From UBA964 sp037444685 (lineage in GTDB: Bacteria > Pseudomonadota > Gammaproteobacteria > Steroidobacterales > Steroidobacteraceae), in assembly GCA_037444685.1 (NCBI GenBank), contig JBBILX010000004.1:186001-250000 (forward strand): a stretch of 64,000 nucleotides of DNA. The letters are read 5' to 3'. This document shows positions 9,243 to 18,400 of this stretch, one piece after another (position 1 is the first letter of the stretch; every line of letters begins with the position of its first letter). The position numbers and the translations under genes were made by a program. The notes beneath the pieces were generated by a model. It made no database searches. It was not told the DNA's origin and worked only from the letters and a program-made list of their open reading frames with translations.

Positions 9243-10625
9243 TCAGCGTCGCCCGAGCGCGGTCTCGCCGAGGAACAGGCGCTCTACCTGCTCGACGTGA
9301 CGGCGATCGGTGATGAACAGGATCACGTGGTCGTCGGCCTGCACGCACGTGTCGTGATGGGCCATCAGGACCTCATCGCCGCGGACGATGCAGCCTATGC
9401 TCGCGCCCTCGGGCAGCACGATCTCCTCGACGCTACGGCCGACCACGCGCGAGCTGCGTTCGTCGCCGTGAACGATGGCCTCCAGCGCCTCGGCCGCACC
9501 GCGCCGCAGCGAGTGGACCCGAACGACGTCGCCGCGGCGCACGTGCGCGAGCAGAGAACCGATCGTGATCGTCTGCGGCGAGATCGCCACGTCGATCGAA
9601 CCGCTCTCCATGAGTTCGGCGTAGGAAGGCTTGTTGATCAGCGCCATGACCTTGGCGCAGCCGAGGCGCTTGGCGAGCATGGCCGAGAGGATGTTCGCCT
9701 CCTCGGAGTTCGTCAGCGCCGCGAACACGTCGCAGCTGTCGATGTTCTCCTCGATCAGCAGTTCCTCGTCGGCCGCGTTGCCGTTGAGCACGATCGTACT
9801 GTCGAGCCGCTCGGAGATCTGCCGGGCACGACGGGCGTCGCGTTCGATCAGCTTCACCTGGTTGGTCTGTTCGAGCTGCTTCGCGAGCGTGAAGCCGATG
9901 TTGCCGCCACCGGCGATCACCACCTTGCGGATCGGATTCTCCTCACGGCGCATCTCGAGCATGAACTTGCGGATGTCGCCGCTCGCGGCGAGGAAGAACA
10001 CCTCGTCGCCGTCCTCGATGACGGTGTCGCCCTCGATCGTGAGCGCCCGCCCGCCGCGGTAGATCGCCACGACGCGGGCCTCGGTATTCGGGATGTGCTC
10101 GCGCAGGGTACGTAGCTGCTGACCGACCAGCAGCCCACCGCGCCTCGCCTGCAGGCCGACGAGCTGCACGCGACTGTCGGCAAAGTCGAGCACCTGCAGC
10201 GCGCCCGGATAGCGGATCAGCCGTTCGATGTACTCGGTGACGAGCTGTTCGGGGCTGATCCAGACGTCGACCGAGAGCGCCTCGGCGCTGAACAGCTTCG
10301 GGTGCGCCGTGTACTCGCGGGAGCGTATCCGTGCGATCTTGGTCGGTGTCCGATAGAGCGTGTAGGCGACTTCGCAGGCCATCATGTTGACCTCGTCGCT
10401 GCTGGTCAGCGCGACGAGGATGTCGGCGTCGGGAGCGCCGGCAGCTTCGAGCACCGAGGGATAGGATGCGTTGCCGGCGACCGTGCGGATGTCGAGCCGA
10501 TCCTGCAGGTCGCGCAGGATCTCCTCGTTGGTGTCGACGACCGTGACCTCGTTGGCTTCCTCGCGGGCGAGCTGGTAGGCCGCAGTGCGCCCGACCTGCC
10601 CGGCGCCAAGGATCACGATCTTCAT
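9243..10625 (-). CDS. trkA: Trk system potassium uptake regulatory protein TrkA
   Basis: This 460-residue cytoplasmic protein gates TrkH in response to nucleotides. It has two RCK units. The first Rossmann motif is KIVILGAGQVGRTAA at the very N-terminus, and the second is KVVIAGGGNIGFTLAKQL at about residue 232. Each is followed by a TrkA_C domain (for example LVGLQARRGGLLVGQQL and EIVLPEGASIGCIVRGDEV). Length matches the family (458 in E. coli). I chose the ATG at 10625 because the Rossmann strand starts immediately; the frame stays open far upstream but those residues are not conserved. It is divergent from the MFS gene and first in the trkA-trkH-dctQ-dctM transcript. Confidence 0.97.
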   Translation of the reverse strand: MKIVILGAGQVGRTAAYQLAREEANEVTVVDTNEEILRDLQDRLDIRTVAGNASYPSVLEAAGAPDADILVALTSSDEVNMMACEVAYTLYRTPTKIARIRSREYTAHPKLFSAEALSVDVWISPEQLVTEYIERLIRYPGALQVLDFADSRVQLVGLQARRGGLLVGQQLRTLREHIPNTEARVVAIYRGGRALTIEGDTVIEDGDEVFFLAASGDIRKFMLEMRREENPIRKVVIAGGGNIGFTLAKQLEQTNQVKLIERDARRARQISERLDSTIVLNGNAADEELLIEENIDSCDVFAALTNSEEANILSAMLAKRLGCAKVMALINKPSYAELMESGSIDVAISPQTITIGSLLAHVRRGDVVRVHSLRRGAAEALEAIVHGDERSSRVVGRSVEEIVLPEGASIGCIVRGDEVLMAHHDTCVQADDHVILFITDRRHVEQVERLFLGETALGRR

Positions 10626-10724
10626 GGAGGCGCAAGGGTACATCCGACACGGGGCCGGGAACAGGGGACATGCTCGACAGAGCCGATGCCCGCTGTGCGC
10701 GGGCCCGCCTGATATGCTCGCCGC

Positions 10725-11990
10725 ATGCATGCGGATTCCCGGTCCGGCAGCGGCGAATTCCGTCGCGGCTGGAAGGTCCTGGTGGCAGCGCTGCTCGGCA
10801 CGGCCTGCGGCGCCTCGCCGATCCCGTTCCAGACCATGGGGTTCTTCATGGCGCCGCTGCAGCAGGAGTTCGGCTGGTCGCTGCGCGACATCAGCCTCGG
10901 CGTGACGATCTATGGCGTGCTCGGCGCGCTGCTCGCACCGGTGTTCGGTTCGCTGGCCGACCGGTTCGGCGTCCGTCCGGTGGCCCTGCTCTCGACCGCG
11001 GCGTTCGGCATCGCCTTCGGCGCACTGTCGCTGACGCCGGACTCGCTGGCCGGTTTCTACTCGCTCTGGTTCCTCATTGGTCTGGTTGGGATCGGTTCGA
11101 CGCCCGTCACCTGGTCGCGGGCCGTCAACCTCTGGTTCTTTCGCCACCGTGGTCTCGCGCTCGGTCTGACGCTGGTCGGCACGAGCATTGCCGCCCTCGT
11201 GCTGCCTGTCCTCACCGTCAAGCTGATCGAGAATCTCGGCTGGCGAGCGAGTTACGCGCTGCTGGCGCTGCTGCCGCTCGGTCTCGCGCTGCCGGTCGCT
11301 CTGGTCTGGTTCCGAGAGCCGAACCCGGCCGAGCGCCCACCGGAGCTCGCCGTCGAGGCCATCGGCGGTGCGCCGGCGCTCGTCGGCGTGACCCTGGCCG
11401 AGGCGGTCCGCGGGCCGCGCTTCTGGCTGCTCGTCGCCTCGATCGTTTGCGTCTCGTTTGCTTACGGCGGCGCGCTCGTGCACATGCCGCAGATGCTCAA
11501 GGCACACGGCTTCTCGGGCGAGCAGACGGCACTCGTGATGAGCCTGCTCGGACTGTCGATCTTCGCCGGGCGCATCGTCACCGGACTACTGCTCGACCGG
11601 TTCTGGGCACCGCTCGTTGTGCTGCCGATCCTCTGTCTGCCCGCGGTGTCTTGCACGCTGCTGGCCGGTGAGGCACCGACACTCGCGCTGGCGATTCTCG
11701 CCGGTCTGCTGCTCGGCTTCGCATCGGGGGCCGAGACCGATCTCATCGCATACCTTGCCAGCCGCTACTTCGGCATGGGCCATTACGGCCGCATCTACGG
11801 CTCCCTATACATGGCTTTCGGCATCGCCTCGGCAGCCGCGCCGGCCGTCTACGGCGCTGTCCGCGATACCACCGGCAGCTACGACCCGATCCTGTTCGTC
11901 GCTGCGCTGATGTTCGTCGCCGGCGGCCTGCTGCTGCTCGCCCTCGGGCGCTATCCGGAGTTCGCCGACCCTGCGGGGGTCCGGAGCTAG
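10725..11990 (+). CDS. MFS transporter, OFA/monocarboxylate-like
   Basis: This 421-residue carrier has 12 predicted membrane helices. The A-like motif between helices 2 and 3 is visible as GSLADRFGVRPVALL, and RIVTGLLLDRFW occurs between helices 8 and 9. ITYGV-type and GTSIAALVLPVLTVKLIENLGWR segments resemble the monocarboxylate/oxalate-formate antiporter group, so an organic anion substrate is plausible but unproven. Its stop codon shares a CTAG tetranucleotide with the stop of apbE on the other strand. It is divergent from trkA across 99 bp, which must hold promoters for both. Confidence 0.88.
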   Translation: MHADSRSGSGEFRRGWKVLVAALLGTACGASPIPFQTMGFFMAPLQQEFGWSLRDISLGVTIYGVLGALLAPVFGSLADRFGVRPVALLSTAAFGIAFGALSLTPDSLAGFYSLWFLIGLVGIGSTPVTWSRAVNLWFFRHRGLALGLTLVGTSIAALVLPVLTVKLIENLGWRASYALLALLPLGLALPVALVWFREPNPAERPPELAVEAIGGAPALVGVTLAEAVRGPRFWLLVASIVCVSFAYGGALVHMPQMLKAHGFSGEQTALVMSLLGLSIFAGRIVTGLLLDRFWAPLVVLPILCLPAVSCTLLAGEAPTLALAILAGLLLGFASGAETDLIAYLASRYFGMGHYGRIYGSLYMAFGIASAAAPAVYGAVRDTTGSYDPILFVAALMFVAGGLLLLALGRYPEFADPAGVRS

Positions 11991-12967
11991 GGAGGCGCGA
12001 GACCGCGCGAATAATAGACCTTGCCGGCCGGGTCGATCGCCACGGCATCGACGTCGCCGAGCGTGTCGATGAACTCTATGCCTTCGCGCGCACCCATCAC
12101 GAACACGCTCTTGGTCAGCGCGTCGCTGCGCGTCGCAGTTGCGGCGATCACCGTCACCGAGCGGACCTTGCTCGCCGACTTGCCGGTCGCCGGATCGAGG
12201 ATGTGGTGATAGCGGACGCCATCCTCCTCGAAGTACCGCTCGTAGTCGCCGGAGGTCGACAGCGCGACATCGGTCAGCGGCAGCCGCAGCGCGACGCGGT
12301 TGGCGTCGTCAGGGTGCCGGATGCCGACGATCCATGGCCGACCGAAGCGATCGCCGATGATGCGCGTATCGCCGCCGGCGTTGACCATCGCCCGCTCGAT
12401 GCCGAACCGGCGCAGCACCTCGATGCCGCGATCTACCGCATAGCCCTTGCCGATGCCGCCGAGATCGATGCGCACGCCGGGGCGGCGGAAGCGGATCGCC
12501 GTGCGCCCGGGCAGCAGCTCGAGGTGCCGCCAGTCGATGCCGGGCAGCGCCGCAGCGATCCTCGCTTCGTCGGGATGCACAAGCGCCCGATAGTCATACA
12601 GATAGCCGACGCTCGCATAGGTGATGTCGAAGGCGCCGCGGGTCAGCTTCGAGTACTCGATCGAGGTCGCGATCAGATCGTAGAGCTCGCGCGAGACGCG
12701 GACCGGCGCGCGCGCGGCGCGCGCATTGACCGCCGAGATCTCGCTGTCGGGCTTGTAGGTGCTCATGACGCGATCGACGCGCCTGAACTCGTCGAAAACG
12801 GCTTCGATCGCGCGTTCGCCTGCAGCGCGATCGGTACTCCAGAGCTCGACCACACAGCGCGTGCCCATGATCGCAGCCTCACGCTGGATCCATTCCGCCC
12901 GAGCTGCGACCGCCGCGCCCGCGCCGAGCACGAGGCACGCTGCGAACAGCGCGCCGCGTGCCCTCAT
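11987..12967 (-). CDS. apbE: FAD:protein FMN transferase (ApbE family)
   Basis: This 326-residue protein flavinylates target proteins by attaching FMN to Thr/Ser in the periplasm. An N-terminal signal sequence (residues 1-24) is present, without the lipobox Cys seen in many homologues. Family motifs are the IMGTRCVVELW strand, YKPDSEISAVNAR, GAFDITYASVG, the RIDLGGIGKGYAVDRG core with GGD in NAGGDTRIIG, and near the C-terminus the metal-binding TRSDALTKSVFVMG. The ATG at 12967 overlaps the uvrD stop by 4 nt, so it depends on translational coupling with uvrD. A DxxTGA[ST]-type flavinylation target such as Nqr/Rnf is not in the window. Confidence 0.93.
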   Translation of the reverse strand: MRARGALFAACLVLGAGAAVAARAEWIQREAAIMGTRCVVELWSTDRAAGERAIEAVFDEFRRVDRVMSTYKPDSEISAVNARAARAPVRVSRELYDLIATSIEYSKLTRGAFDITYASVGYLYDYRALVHPDEARIAAALPGIDWRHLELLPGRTAIRFRRPGVRIDLGGIGKGYAVDRGIEVLRRFGIERAMVNAGGDTRIIGDRFGRPWIVGIRHPDDANRVALRLPLTDVALSTSGDYERYFEEDGVRYHHILDPATGKSASKVRSVTVIAATATRSDALTKSVFVMGAREGIEFIDTLGDVDAVAIDPAGKVYYSRGLAPP

Positions 12968-15168
12968 CGCGCGGCCTCGAGGTTCGCGTAGGCGAGCATC
13001 AGCCACTTGCTGCCCTGGCTCTCGAAGTTGACCTGGATGCGGGCGTGCGGGCCCTGGCCCTCGATGTTCAGCACAATGCCATCGCCGAACTTGGCGTGCC
13101 GCACGCGGGCACCGAGGCGGATGCCCGGGGCGACGTCCTCGCGCGCCGCATGGCCGCCCAGGCGGGTCGCGCCGGCCGGGCGTCCGCCGCCGGCGACGCC
13201 GCCCATCGACCGCTGCAGATTGATGCGCGGCCGAACCTCCTCGATGAGCTGTTCGGGAATCTCGTTGATGAAACGCGAGGCCTGGCCGTAGCTGTCGATG
13301 CCATGCATCCGGCGCTGCTCGGCGAAGGTGATGTAGAGATGACGCATTGCGCGCGTCGCGCCGACGTAGCATAGCCGGCGCTCCTCCTCGAGACCGTCGA
13401 GGTCGTTGATCGAGCGCTGGTGCGGGAACAGTCCGTCTTCCATGCCGACCAGGAACACGACCGGAAACTCGAGTCCCTTGGCCGTGTGCAGCGTCATCAT
13501 CTGGACGCAGTCCTCCCAGGCGTCGGCCTGGGCTTCGCCCGACTCGAGCACCGCATGAGCGAGGAAGGCATCGAGCGGTGTCATCGCCTCGCCGTCGACG
13601 CTCTCGGGCTCGAAGCCGCGGGCCGCGGACACGAGTTCGAGCAGGTTGTCGACCTTGGCTTCGCCCCGCTCGGCCTTATCCTTCTTGTAGTGCTCGAGCA
13701 GGCCACTGGTCTCGATGACCTTGTCGACCGTCTCGTGCAGCGGCAGATCGCGAGTCTCGGTCGCGAGGCGCTCGATCAGCTGCATGAAGCCGTGCACGGC
13801 TCCCGTGGTCTTCGGGCCGAGCGCGTCGCTGCCGATGCAGGCGGCCGCGGCCGACCAGAGCGAGCATCCCGCGCCGCGCGCATGCTCGCGGATGATCTCG
13901 ACACTGCGCGCGCCGACGCCACGCGTCGGCAGGTTCACGACGCGCTCGAACGAGGTGTCGTCGTGGCGGTTCGAGATCAAGCGCAAATAGCCGAGCGCGT
14001 CCTTGATCTCGGCACGCTCGAAGAACCGCAGGCCGCCATAGACGCGATACGGCATCCGTGCCGACATGAACACTTCCTCGAATACGCGCGACTGCGCGTT
14101 CGAACGGTAGAGCACGGCCACCTCGCGCCGCTGCCCGCCGCGCTGCACCCATTCGCGGATGCGCTGCATGACGAACTCGGCCTCGTCACGCTCGTTGAAC
14201 GCCGCGTAGAGCCGGATCGGCTCGCCCTTGTCGCCGCTGGTCCATAGGTTCTTGCCGAGCCGGACGCTGTTGTGGGCGATCAACGCGTTGGCGGCATCGA
14301 GGATCGTGGCCGTCGAGCGGTAGTTCTGCTCGAGCCGGTACAGCCGCGTCTGCGGAAAGTCGCGACGGAACTGCTGCAGGTTTTCGACGCGCGCGCCACG
14401 CCAGCGGTAGATCGACTGATCGTCGTCGCCGACGACGAACGGCGCGCCCTCGCTGCCAACCAGCAGCCTGGTCCACGCATACTGGATCGCATTGGTGTCC
14501 TGGAATTCGTCGACGAGCACGTGACGGAAACGGCGCCGGTAATGCGCGAGCAGCTCGGGATGGTCGCGCCACAGCTCGAAGGCCCGCAGCAGGAGCTCGG
14601 CGAAATCGACGACGCCGTTCCGCTGGCACGCTTCCTCGTAGTCCGCATAGAGCTTGATGAGCTGGCGGCGGGTCGGGTCGTTACCGTCCTTGAGGTGCCT
14701 GGGCCTCTGACCCTCGTCCTTGCTGCTGTTGATGAACCACTGCACTTCGCGCGGCACCCAGCGCGTGTCGTCGAGGCCCTGCGACTTGATCAGTTTCTTG
14801 ATGACGCGCAGCTGGTCGTCGCCGTCGAGGATCTGGAACGTCTGCGGCAGGCCGGCCTCGCGCCAGTGCAGACGCAGCAGGCGATGCGCGATGCCGTGAA
14901 AAGTGCCGATCCAGAGCGCTGCGCCTGAGATGCCGAGCAGCTGTTCGATGCGCGCGCGCATCTCACCGGCTGCCTTGTTCGTGAAAGTCACCGCGAGGAT
15001 GCTGTGCGGCGAAGCATCCTCCGCCTGCACGCACCAGGCAACCCGATGGGTGAGCACGCGCGTCTTGCCGCTGCCCGCGCCGGCGAGCACGAGCACGGGA
15101 CCGACGGGCGCGGTCACTGCTTCGCGCTGCGCGTCGTTGAGCGGGTTGAGGATGGGCGAGAGGTCCAC
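12964..15168 (-). CDS. uvrD: DNA helicase II (UvrD/Rep family)
   Basis: This 734-residue SF1A 3'-5' helicase acts in nucleotide-excision and mismatch repair. Walker A is AGAGSGKTRVL (about residue 32) and motif II is LVDEFQDTNAIQYAW (about 220). Motif III is VGDDDQSIYRWRGA and motif IV is LEQNYRST. Motif V/VI are seen in MTLHTAKGLEFPVVF and EEERRLCYVGATRAM. The C-terminus ends with the FGDGIVLNIEG-type Tudor module typical of UvrD rather than Rep. Length fits (E. coli 720). It starts a short operon with apbE. The upstream neighbour is an unrelated permease 18 nt away. Confidence 0.96.
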   Translation of the reverse strand: MDLSPILNPLNDAQREAVTAPVGPVLVLAGAGSGKTRVLTHRVAWCVQAEDASPHSILAVTFTNKAAGEMRARIEQLLGISGAALWIGTFHGIAHRLLRLHWREAGLPQTFQILDGDDQLRVIKKLIKSQGLDDTRWVPREVQWFINSSKDEGQRPRHLKDGNDPTRRQLIKLYADYEEACQRNGVVDFAELLLRAFELWRDHPELLAHYRRRFRHVLVDEFQDTNAIQYAWTRLLVGSEGAPFVVGDDDQSIYRWRGARVENLQQFRRDFPQTRLYRLEQNYRSTATILDAANALIAHNSVRLGKNLWTSGDKGEPIRLYAAFNERDEAEFVMQRIREWVQRGGQRREVAVLYRSNAQSRVFEEVFMSARMPYRVYGGLRFFERAEIKDALGYLRLISNRHDDTSFERVVNLPTRGVGARSVEIIREHARGAGCSLWSAAAACIGSDALGPKTTGAVHGFMQLIERLATETRDLPLHETVDKVIETSGLLEHYKKDKAERGEAKVDNLLELVSAARGFEPESVDGEAMTPLDAFLAHAVLESGEAQADAWEDCVQMMTLHTAKGLEFPVVFLVGMEDGLFPHQRSINDLDGLEEERRLCYVGATRAMRHLYITFAEQRRMHGIDSYGQASRFINEIPEQLIEEVRPRINLQRSMGGVAGGGRPAGATRLGGHAAREDVAPGIRLGARVRHAKFGDGIVLNIEGQGPHARIQVNFESQGSKWLMLAYANLEAAR

Positions 15169-15186
15169 GGAGGCCCGTGGATTCTA

Positions 15187-16296
15187 TCAGTTGCCCGGGG
15201 GTGTATCCGGTCCGCGCGCCGGCTCGGCCGGCGACTCGGTCGGCTTCGGGTTGTACTCGGCGTCGACGAAGCGCACCACGGCGCCTATCAGCGCGAGCAG
15301 CACCGGGCCGATGATCAAGCCGACCGCGCCGAAGGCCGAGACGCCGCCGATCACACCGATGAAGACGGCCAGCGTCGACACCGACGCCTGAGCCGAAATC
15401 AGCATCGGTCGCAGGAAGTTGTCCGCCGACGAGACGCCGACGCCCCAGACGGTCATGAAGATCGCTGACCCCCACTGCTGCGTCGCCGCGAGCCAGAGCA
15501 CTGCCGGCACCCAGACGACCGCGGCGCCGCCGACGGGCAGCAGGGCGAGCAGAGCCGCGAGCACGCCGAATACGACCGGCGAGGGCAGGCCAGCGATCGC
15601 AAAACCAATGCCTACCAACCCGCCCTGCAGCAGCGCCGTCGCGACCGTGCCGAAGACGACCGCGCGGGTGGTGTCGCCGATCAGCTTCAGCAGCGCGTCG
15701 CGGCGCGTACCTTCGAGTGGCACGAGCGGTTGCAGCCGCTCGAGCATCGTGCGGCCGTCGCGCAGCAGGAAGAATAGCAGGAACAGCATCAGGAAGAATC
15801 CGACCAGCGTGTCGACCGCGCCGGCGAGCAGGCCGCCGCTGAGGCTCGCTGCGGTCCGCAGCGCGTTCTCGGCCCCGTTCATGAGCCACTCCTGCATCTG
15901 CTGCGCAGAGACCGGTACGTTGTCGCGCGTCCAGCCAACGAGGCGGCCGAGCACCGGCCAGCGCTCGAGCTGCGCAAACGGATCGCCGCGCCAGAGCACG
16001 ACTTGTTCGCGAAGGATCCGGATCAGGACGGTGACCTGATTCGCGAAGCTCAGTGCGAGCAGGGTCAGCGGCGCGAGCAGCCCGATCGGCGTCAGCACGG
16101 TGATCAATCCGGCCGCCGCTCCGGCCCGGCCGCGCAGCGCGCGCGTCAGTCGCGCCTGCAGCGGCGCCAGCAGCAAGGCGAGACAGACACCCCAGGCCAG
16201 CGCGCTCCAGAACGGCGCGAGAATCACGTAGAGCGCCCCGGCCAGCACGGCCGTCAGCGCCAGCAGCACGATGCGTCGATACAGGATCGGATCCAT
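15187..16296 (-). CDS. AI-2E family transporter (PerM-like)
   Basis: This 369-residue membrane protein belongs to the AI-2 exporter/PerM superfamily. It has pairs of N-terminal helices (VLLALTAVLAGALYVILAPF), a long soluble/helical insert with the amphipathic PVSAQQMQEWLMNGAENAL, and helix-rich C-terminal segments such as GSAIFMTVWGVGVSSADNFLRPMLIS. DNxLRPxLIS is the family hallmark. Members export diverse solutes, and Na+/H+ antiport has been reported for some, so no substrate is assigned. The ATG at 16296 begins directly with the first helix. An in-frame ATG 18 codons further up is possible. The gene ends 18 nt before uvrD and may share its transcript. Confidence 0.88.
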   Translation of the reverse strand: MDPILYRRIVLLALTAVLAGALYVILAPFWSALAWGVCLALLLAPLQARLTRALRGRAGAAAGLITVLTPIGLLAPLTLLALSFANQVTVLIRILREQVVLWRGDPFAQLERWPVLGRLVGWTRDNVPVSAQQMQEWLMNGAENALRTAASLSGGLLAGAVDTLVGFFLMLFLLFFLLRDGRTMLERLQPLVPLEGTRRDALLKLIGDTTRAVVFGTVATALLQGGLVGIGFAIAGLPSPVVFGVLAALLALLPVGGAAVVWVPAVLWLAATQQWGSAIFMTVWGVGVSSADNFLRPMLISAQASVSTLAVFIGVIGGVSAFGAVGLIIGPVLLALIGAVVRFVDAEYNPKPTESPAEPARGPDTPPGN

Positions 16297-16341
16297 GGCG
16301 CATTTTGCGCCTTTCGGGCACTTGCCGGATACTGCCGGCCG

Positions 16342-17427
16342 ATGCGCCAAAGTCGTCTCGCATTCATCGGATCGATTCTGGCCGGGGCATGGCTAGCTGG
16401 CTGCGTCAGCGACGTGGAACCCACGGCCGCCGCGCGCGCGCGCGATCTGTCACGCGCAGAAGCGGCGCTGCCCGCGCCGACCATGGCCGTCCATCCGCTC
16501 TCCTACGCCTACGTCGTCGTCAGTGTCGCGGACATGGACCAGGCGCTCGGCCTGTGGGTCGATCGCTTCGGCATGGAAGTGGTCACGCGACGCGACGGGC
16601 GCGACGCGGCGCTCGCCGCGGTCTGGGGCCTCGGTGCCGATGATGTCATCGACCAGGCGCTGCTGCGGACCCCGGGAATGCGGCACGGTGGACTGCACCT
16701 CGTGCGCTTTCGCTTGCCGGGCCGCGCCGTGCGCGAGGACGCCGCGCCCACCGATCTTGTGCCGAAGAGCGTCGACATCGCCGTGCGCGACATCGAGGCG
16801 CGCCACGCCGAACTCTCGGCGGCGGGCTACCGGTTCCGCTCGCCGGTCAACCGCCTCGTCACGGATTCGGGAATCGAGGTCTTCGAGACCCACATGCTCG
16901 GCCCGGATGGGCTCAATCTCGTGCTGCTCGAACAGCCCGCGCATCCCGAGCCGGTCAGCCCGAAGGGCTACGGGGTCGCGCCGCAGATCGTAGTCATCGC
17001 GCCCGACAATCTGCGCGAATCGAGCTTCTGGCAGAGCCTGCTCGGGCTCGAACAGGTCTCGCACAGCCGCTTCGGCGGGCCGGCGATCGAGAAGACGGTC
17101 GGTCTGCCCCCCGGCGCGCAGCTCGACATCCGCATCATGGGCGATTCGCGGATCGACTACGGGCGGATCGAGATCGTACAGTACGAAGGGGTCGCGGGCC
17201 GCGATCTCTATCCACGGGCGAAGCCGCCGGCGCGGGGCATCTTGTCCGTCACCTTCTTCGTTCCCGAGCTCGACTCCATCGTCGCGCGCGGCGCCTCGCT
17301 TGGTGTCCGCGATCTCGGCCGTTTCGACGGCGTCTACGGCACCGGTAGGATCGCGACTGCGACCGCGCCGGCGGGGTTCCGCGTCGACCTGTTCGCACCC
17401 GCGGCGCCCGATCCCGGCCGGCCGTGA
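16342..17427 (+). CDS. Two-domain VOC (glyoxalase/dioxygenase-fold) lipoprotein
   Basis: This 361-residue protein has an N-terminal lipoprotein signal with a lipobox (GAWLAGC, Cys at about 21), so it should be membrane-anchored outside the cytoplasm. Two vicinal-oxygen-chelate domains follow: about 50-190 (YVVVSVADMDQALGLWVDRFGM ... GPDGLNLVLLE) and 205-350 (QIVVIAPDNLRESSFWQSLLGL ... PAGFRVDLF). The metal-binding His/Glu pattern of glyoxalase I is not obvious, so this is probably not GloA. It is paralogous to the next gene over most of its length, including shared blocks DLVPKSVDIAVRDIEARH, EPVSPKGYGVAPQ and LYPRAKPPARG. Substrate unknown. Confidence 0.82.
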   Translation: MRQSRLAFIGSILAGAWLAGCVSDVEPTAAARARDLSRAEAALPAPTMAVHPLSYAYVVVSVADMDQALGLWVDRFGMEVVTRRDGRDAALAAVWGLGADDVIDQALLRTPGMRHGGLHLVRFRLPGRAVREDAAPTDLVPKSVDIAVRDIEARHAELSAAGYRFRSPVNRLVTDSGIEVFETHMLGPDGLNLVLLEQPAHPEPVSPKGYGVAPQIVVIAPDNLRESSFWQSLLGLEQVSHSRFGGPAIEKTVGLPPGAQLDIRIMGDSRIDYGRIEIVQYEGVAGRDLYPRAKPPARGILSVTFFVPELDSIVARGASLGVRDLGRFDGVYGTGRIATATAPAGFRVDLFAPAAPDPGRP

Positions 17428-17461
17428 GTCAGTCAAGCGCCCGGCTCCAGGAGTCGCACCG

Positions 17462-18400
17462 GTGACGTCAGCATTCGCGGTACATCCTTCGACGTTCGCC
17501 TGTGCGGTGATCAGCGTCGCCGACATGGACGAAGCGCTCGGCCTCTGGGCCGATCTTTTCGGCATGGAGATCCTCGAGCGTCGCATCGGCGGCGATGTCG
17601 CACTGGCGAGCGCCTGGGAGATCCCCGCGGCGGACATCGTCGATCAGGCCTTGCTGCGGACTCCGGGTGTCCGTGAGGGAGGTCTGCACCTCGTGCGCTT
17701 CCGCGCGCCCGGCGAGCCAGTGCGCGCGGACGCCGCTCCGACCGACCTCGTGCCGAAGAGCGTCGACATCGCCGTGCGCGACATCGAGGCGCGCTATGAC
17801 GAGTTGCGCGCAGTCGGATACCAGTTCCGCTCGCCCGTCGGACGCATGGTCACGCAGAGCGGCACGGTGCTGTACGAGGTGCACATGTTCGGGCCCGATG
17901 GCCTCAATCTCGTGCTGCTCGAAGTGCCGGATCATCCCGAGCCAGTGAGCCCGAAGGGCTATGGCGTCGCGCCGCAGCTCGTCGTGATCTCACCCGACAA
18001 CGCGCGCGAAGCGCAGTTCCTGCGCGATCTACTCGGGATCGAGCAGATCGCGCACAACCGCCTCGGTGGACCTTCGATCGAAAAGACGGTCGGCCTGCCG
18101 CCGGGGGCGCGGCTCGACATCCGGATCATGGGTGATCCAAAAATCGATTATGGACGGCTCGAAATCATCCAGTACGAAGGTGCAACGAGCCGCAATCTCT
18201 ATCCGCGCGCAAAGCCGCCGGCGCGCGGCCTGCTGTCCGTGACCTACTTCGTGCCCGACCTCGACCCGGTCATCGCGCGCGGAGCCGCGCTCGGCGTGCG
18301 CGATCTCGGCGCTTTCGCTGGGTTCTACGGGCGGGGGCGCCTGGCCACCGCAACCACGCCAGCCGGGCTGCGGCTCGACCTGTTCGCGCCGGAGAGCTGA
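17462..18400 (+). CDS. Two-domain VOC protein, tandem paralogue
   Basis: This 312-residue protein duplicates the upstream VOC gene but lacks the lipoprotein signal and is therefore probably cytoplasmic. The two VOC modules run from FACAVISVADMDEALGLWAD (about 10-150) and QLVVISPDNAREAQFLRDLL (about 170-310). I chose the GTG at 17462 because CAGGAG lies 9 nt upstream and the protein then begins just before the first strand; upstream codons overlap the preceding gene in another frame. The spacing of 34 nt to the first paralogue indicates co-transcription. Its stop directly abuts the gloB stop on the other strand with no spacer. Function unknown; an extradiol-dioxygenase-like or binding role is possible. 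Confidence 0.82.
   Translation: MTSAFAVHPSTFACAVISVADMDEALGLWADLFGMEILERRIGGDVALASAWEIPAADIVDQALLRTPGVREGGLHLVRFRAPGEPVRADAAPTDLVPKSVDIAVRDIEARYDELRAVGYQFRSPVGRMVTQSGTVLYEVHMFGPDGLNLVLLEVPDHPEPVSPKGYGVAPQLVVISPDNAREAQFLRDLLGIEQIAHNRLGGPSIEKTVGLPPGARLDIRIMGDPKIDYGRLEIIQYEGATSRNLYPRAKPPARGLLSVTYFVPDLDPVIARGAALGVRDLGAFAGFYGRGRLATATTPAGLRLDLFAPES

Noticed and set aside
16342..18400. Interpretation of the VOC pair as glyoxalase I
   Set aside because: The conserved His/Glu/Gln metal ligands and the glutathione-binding pattern of GloA were not found, and one member is a lipoprotein.
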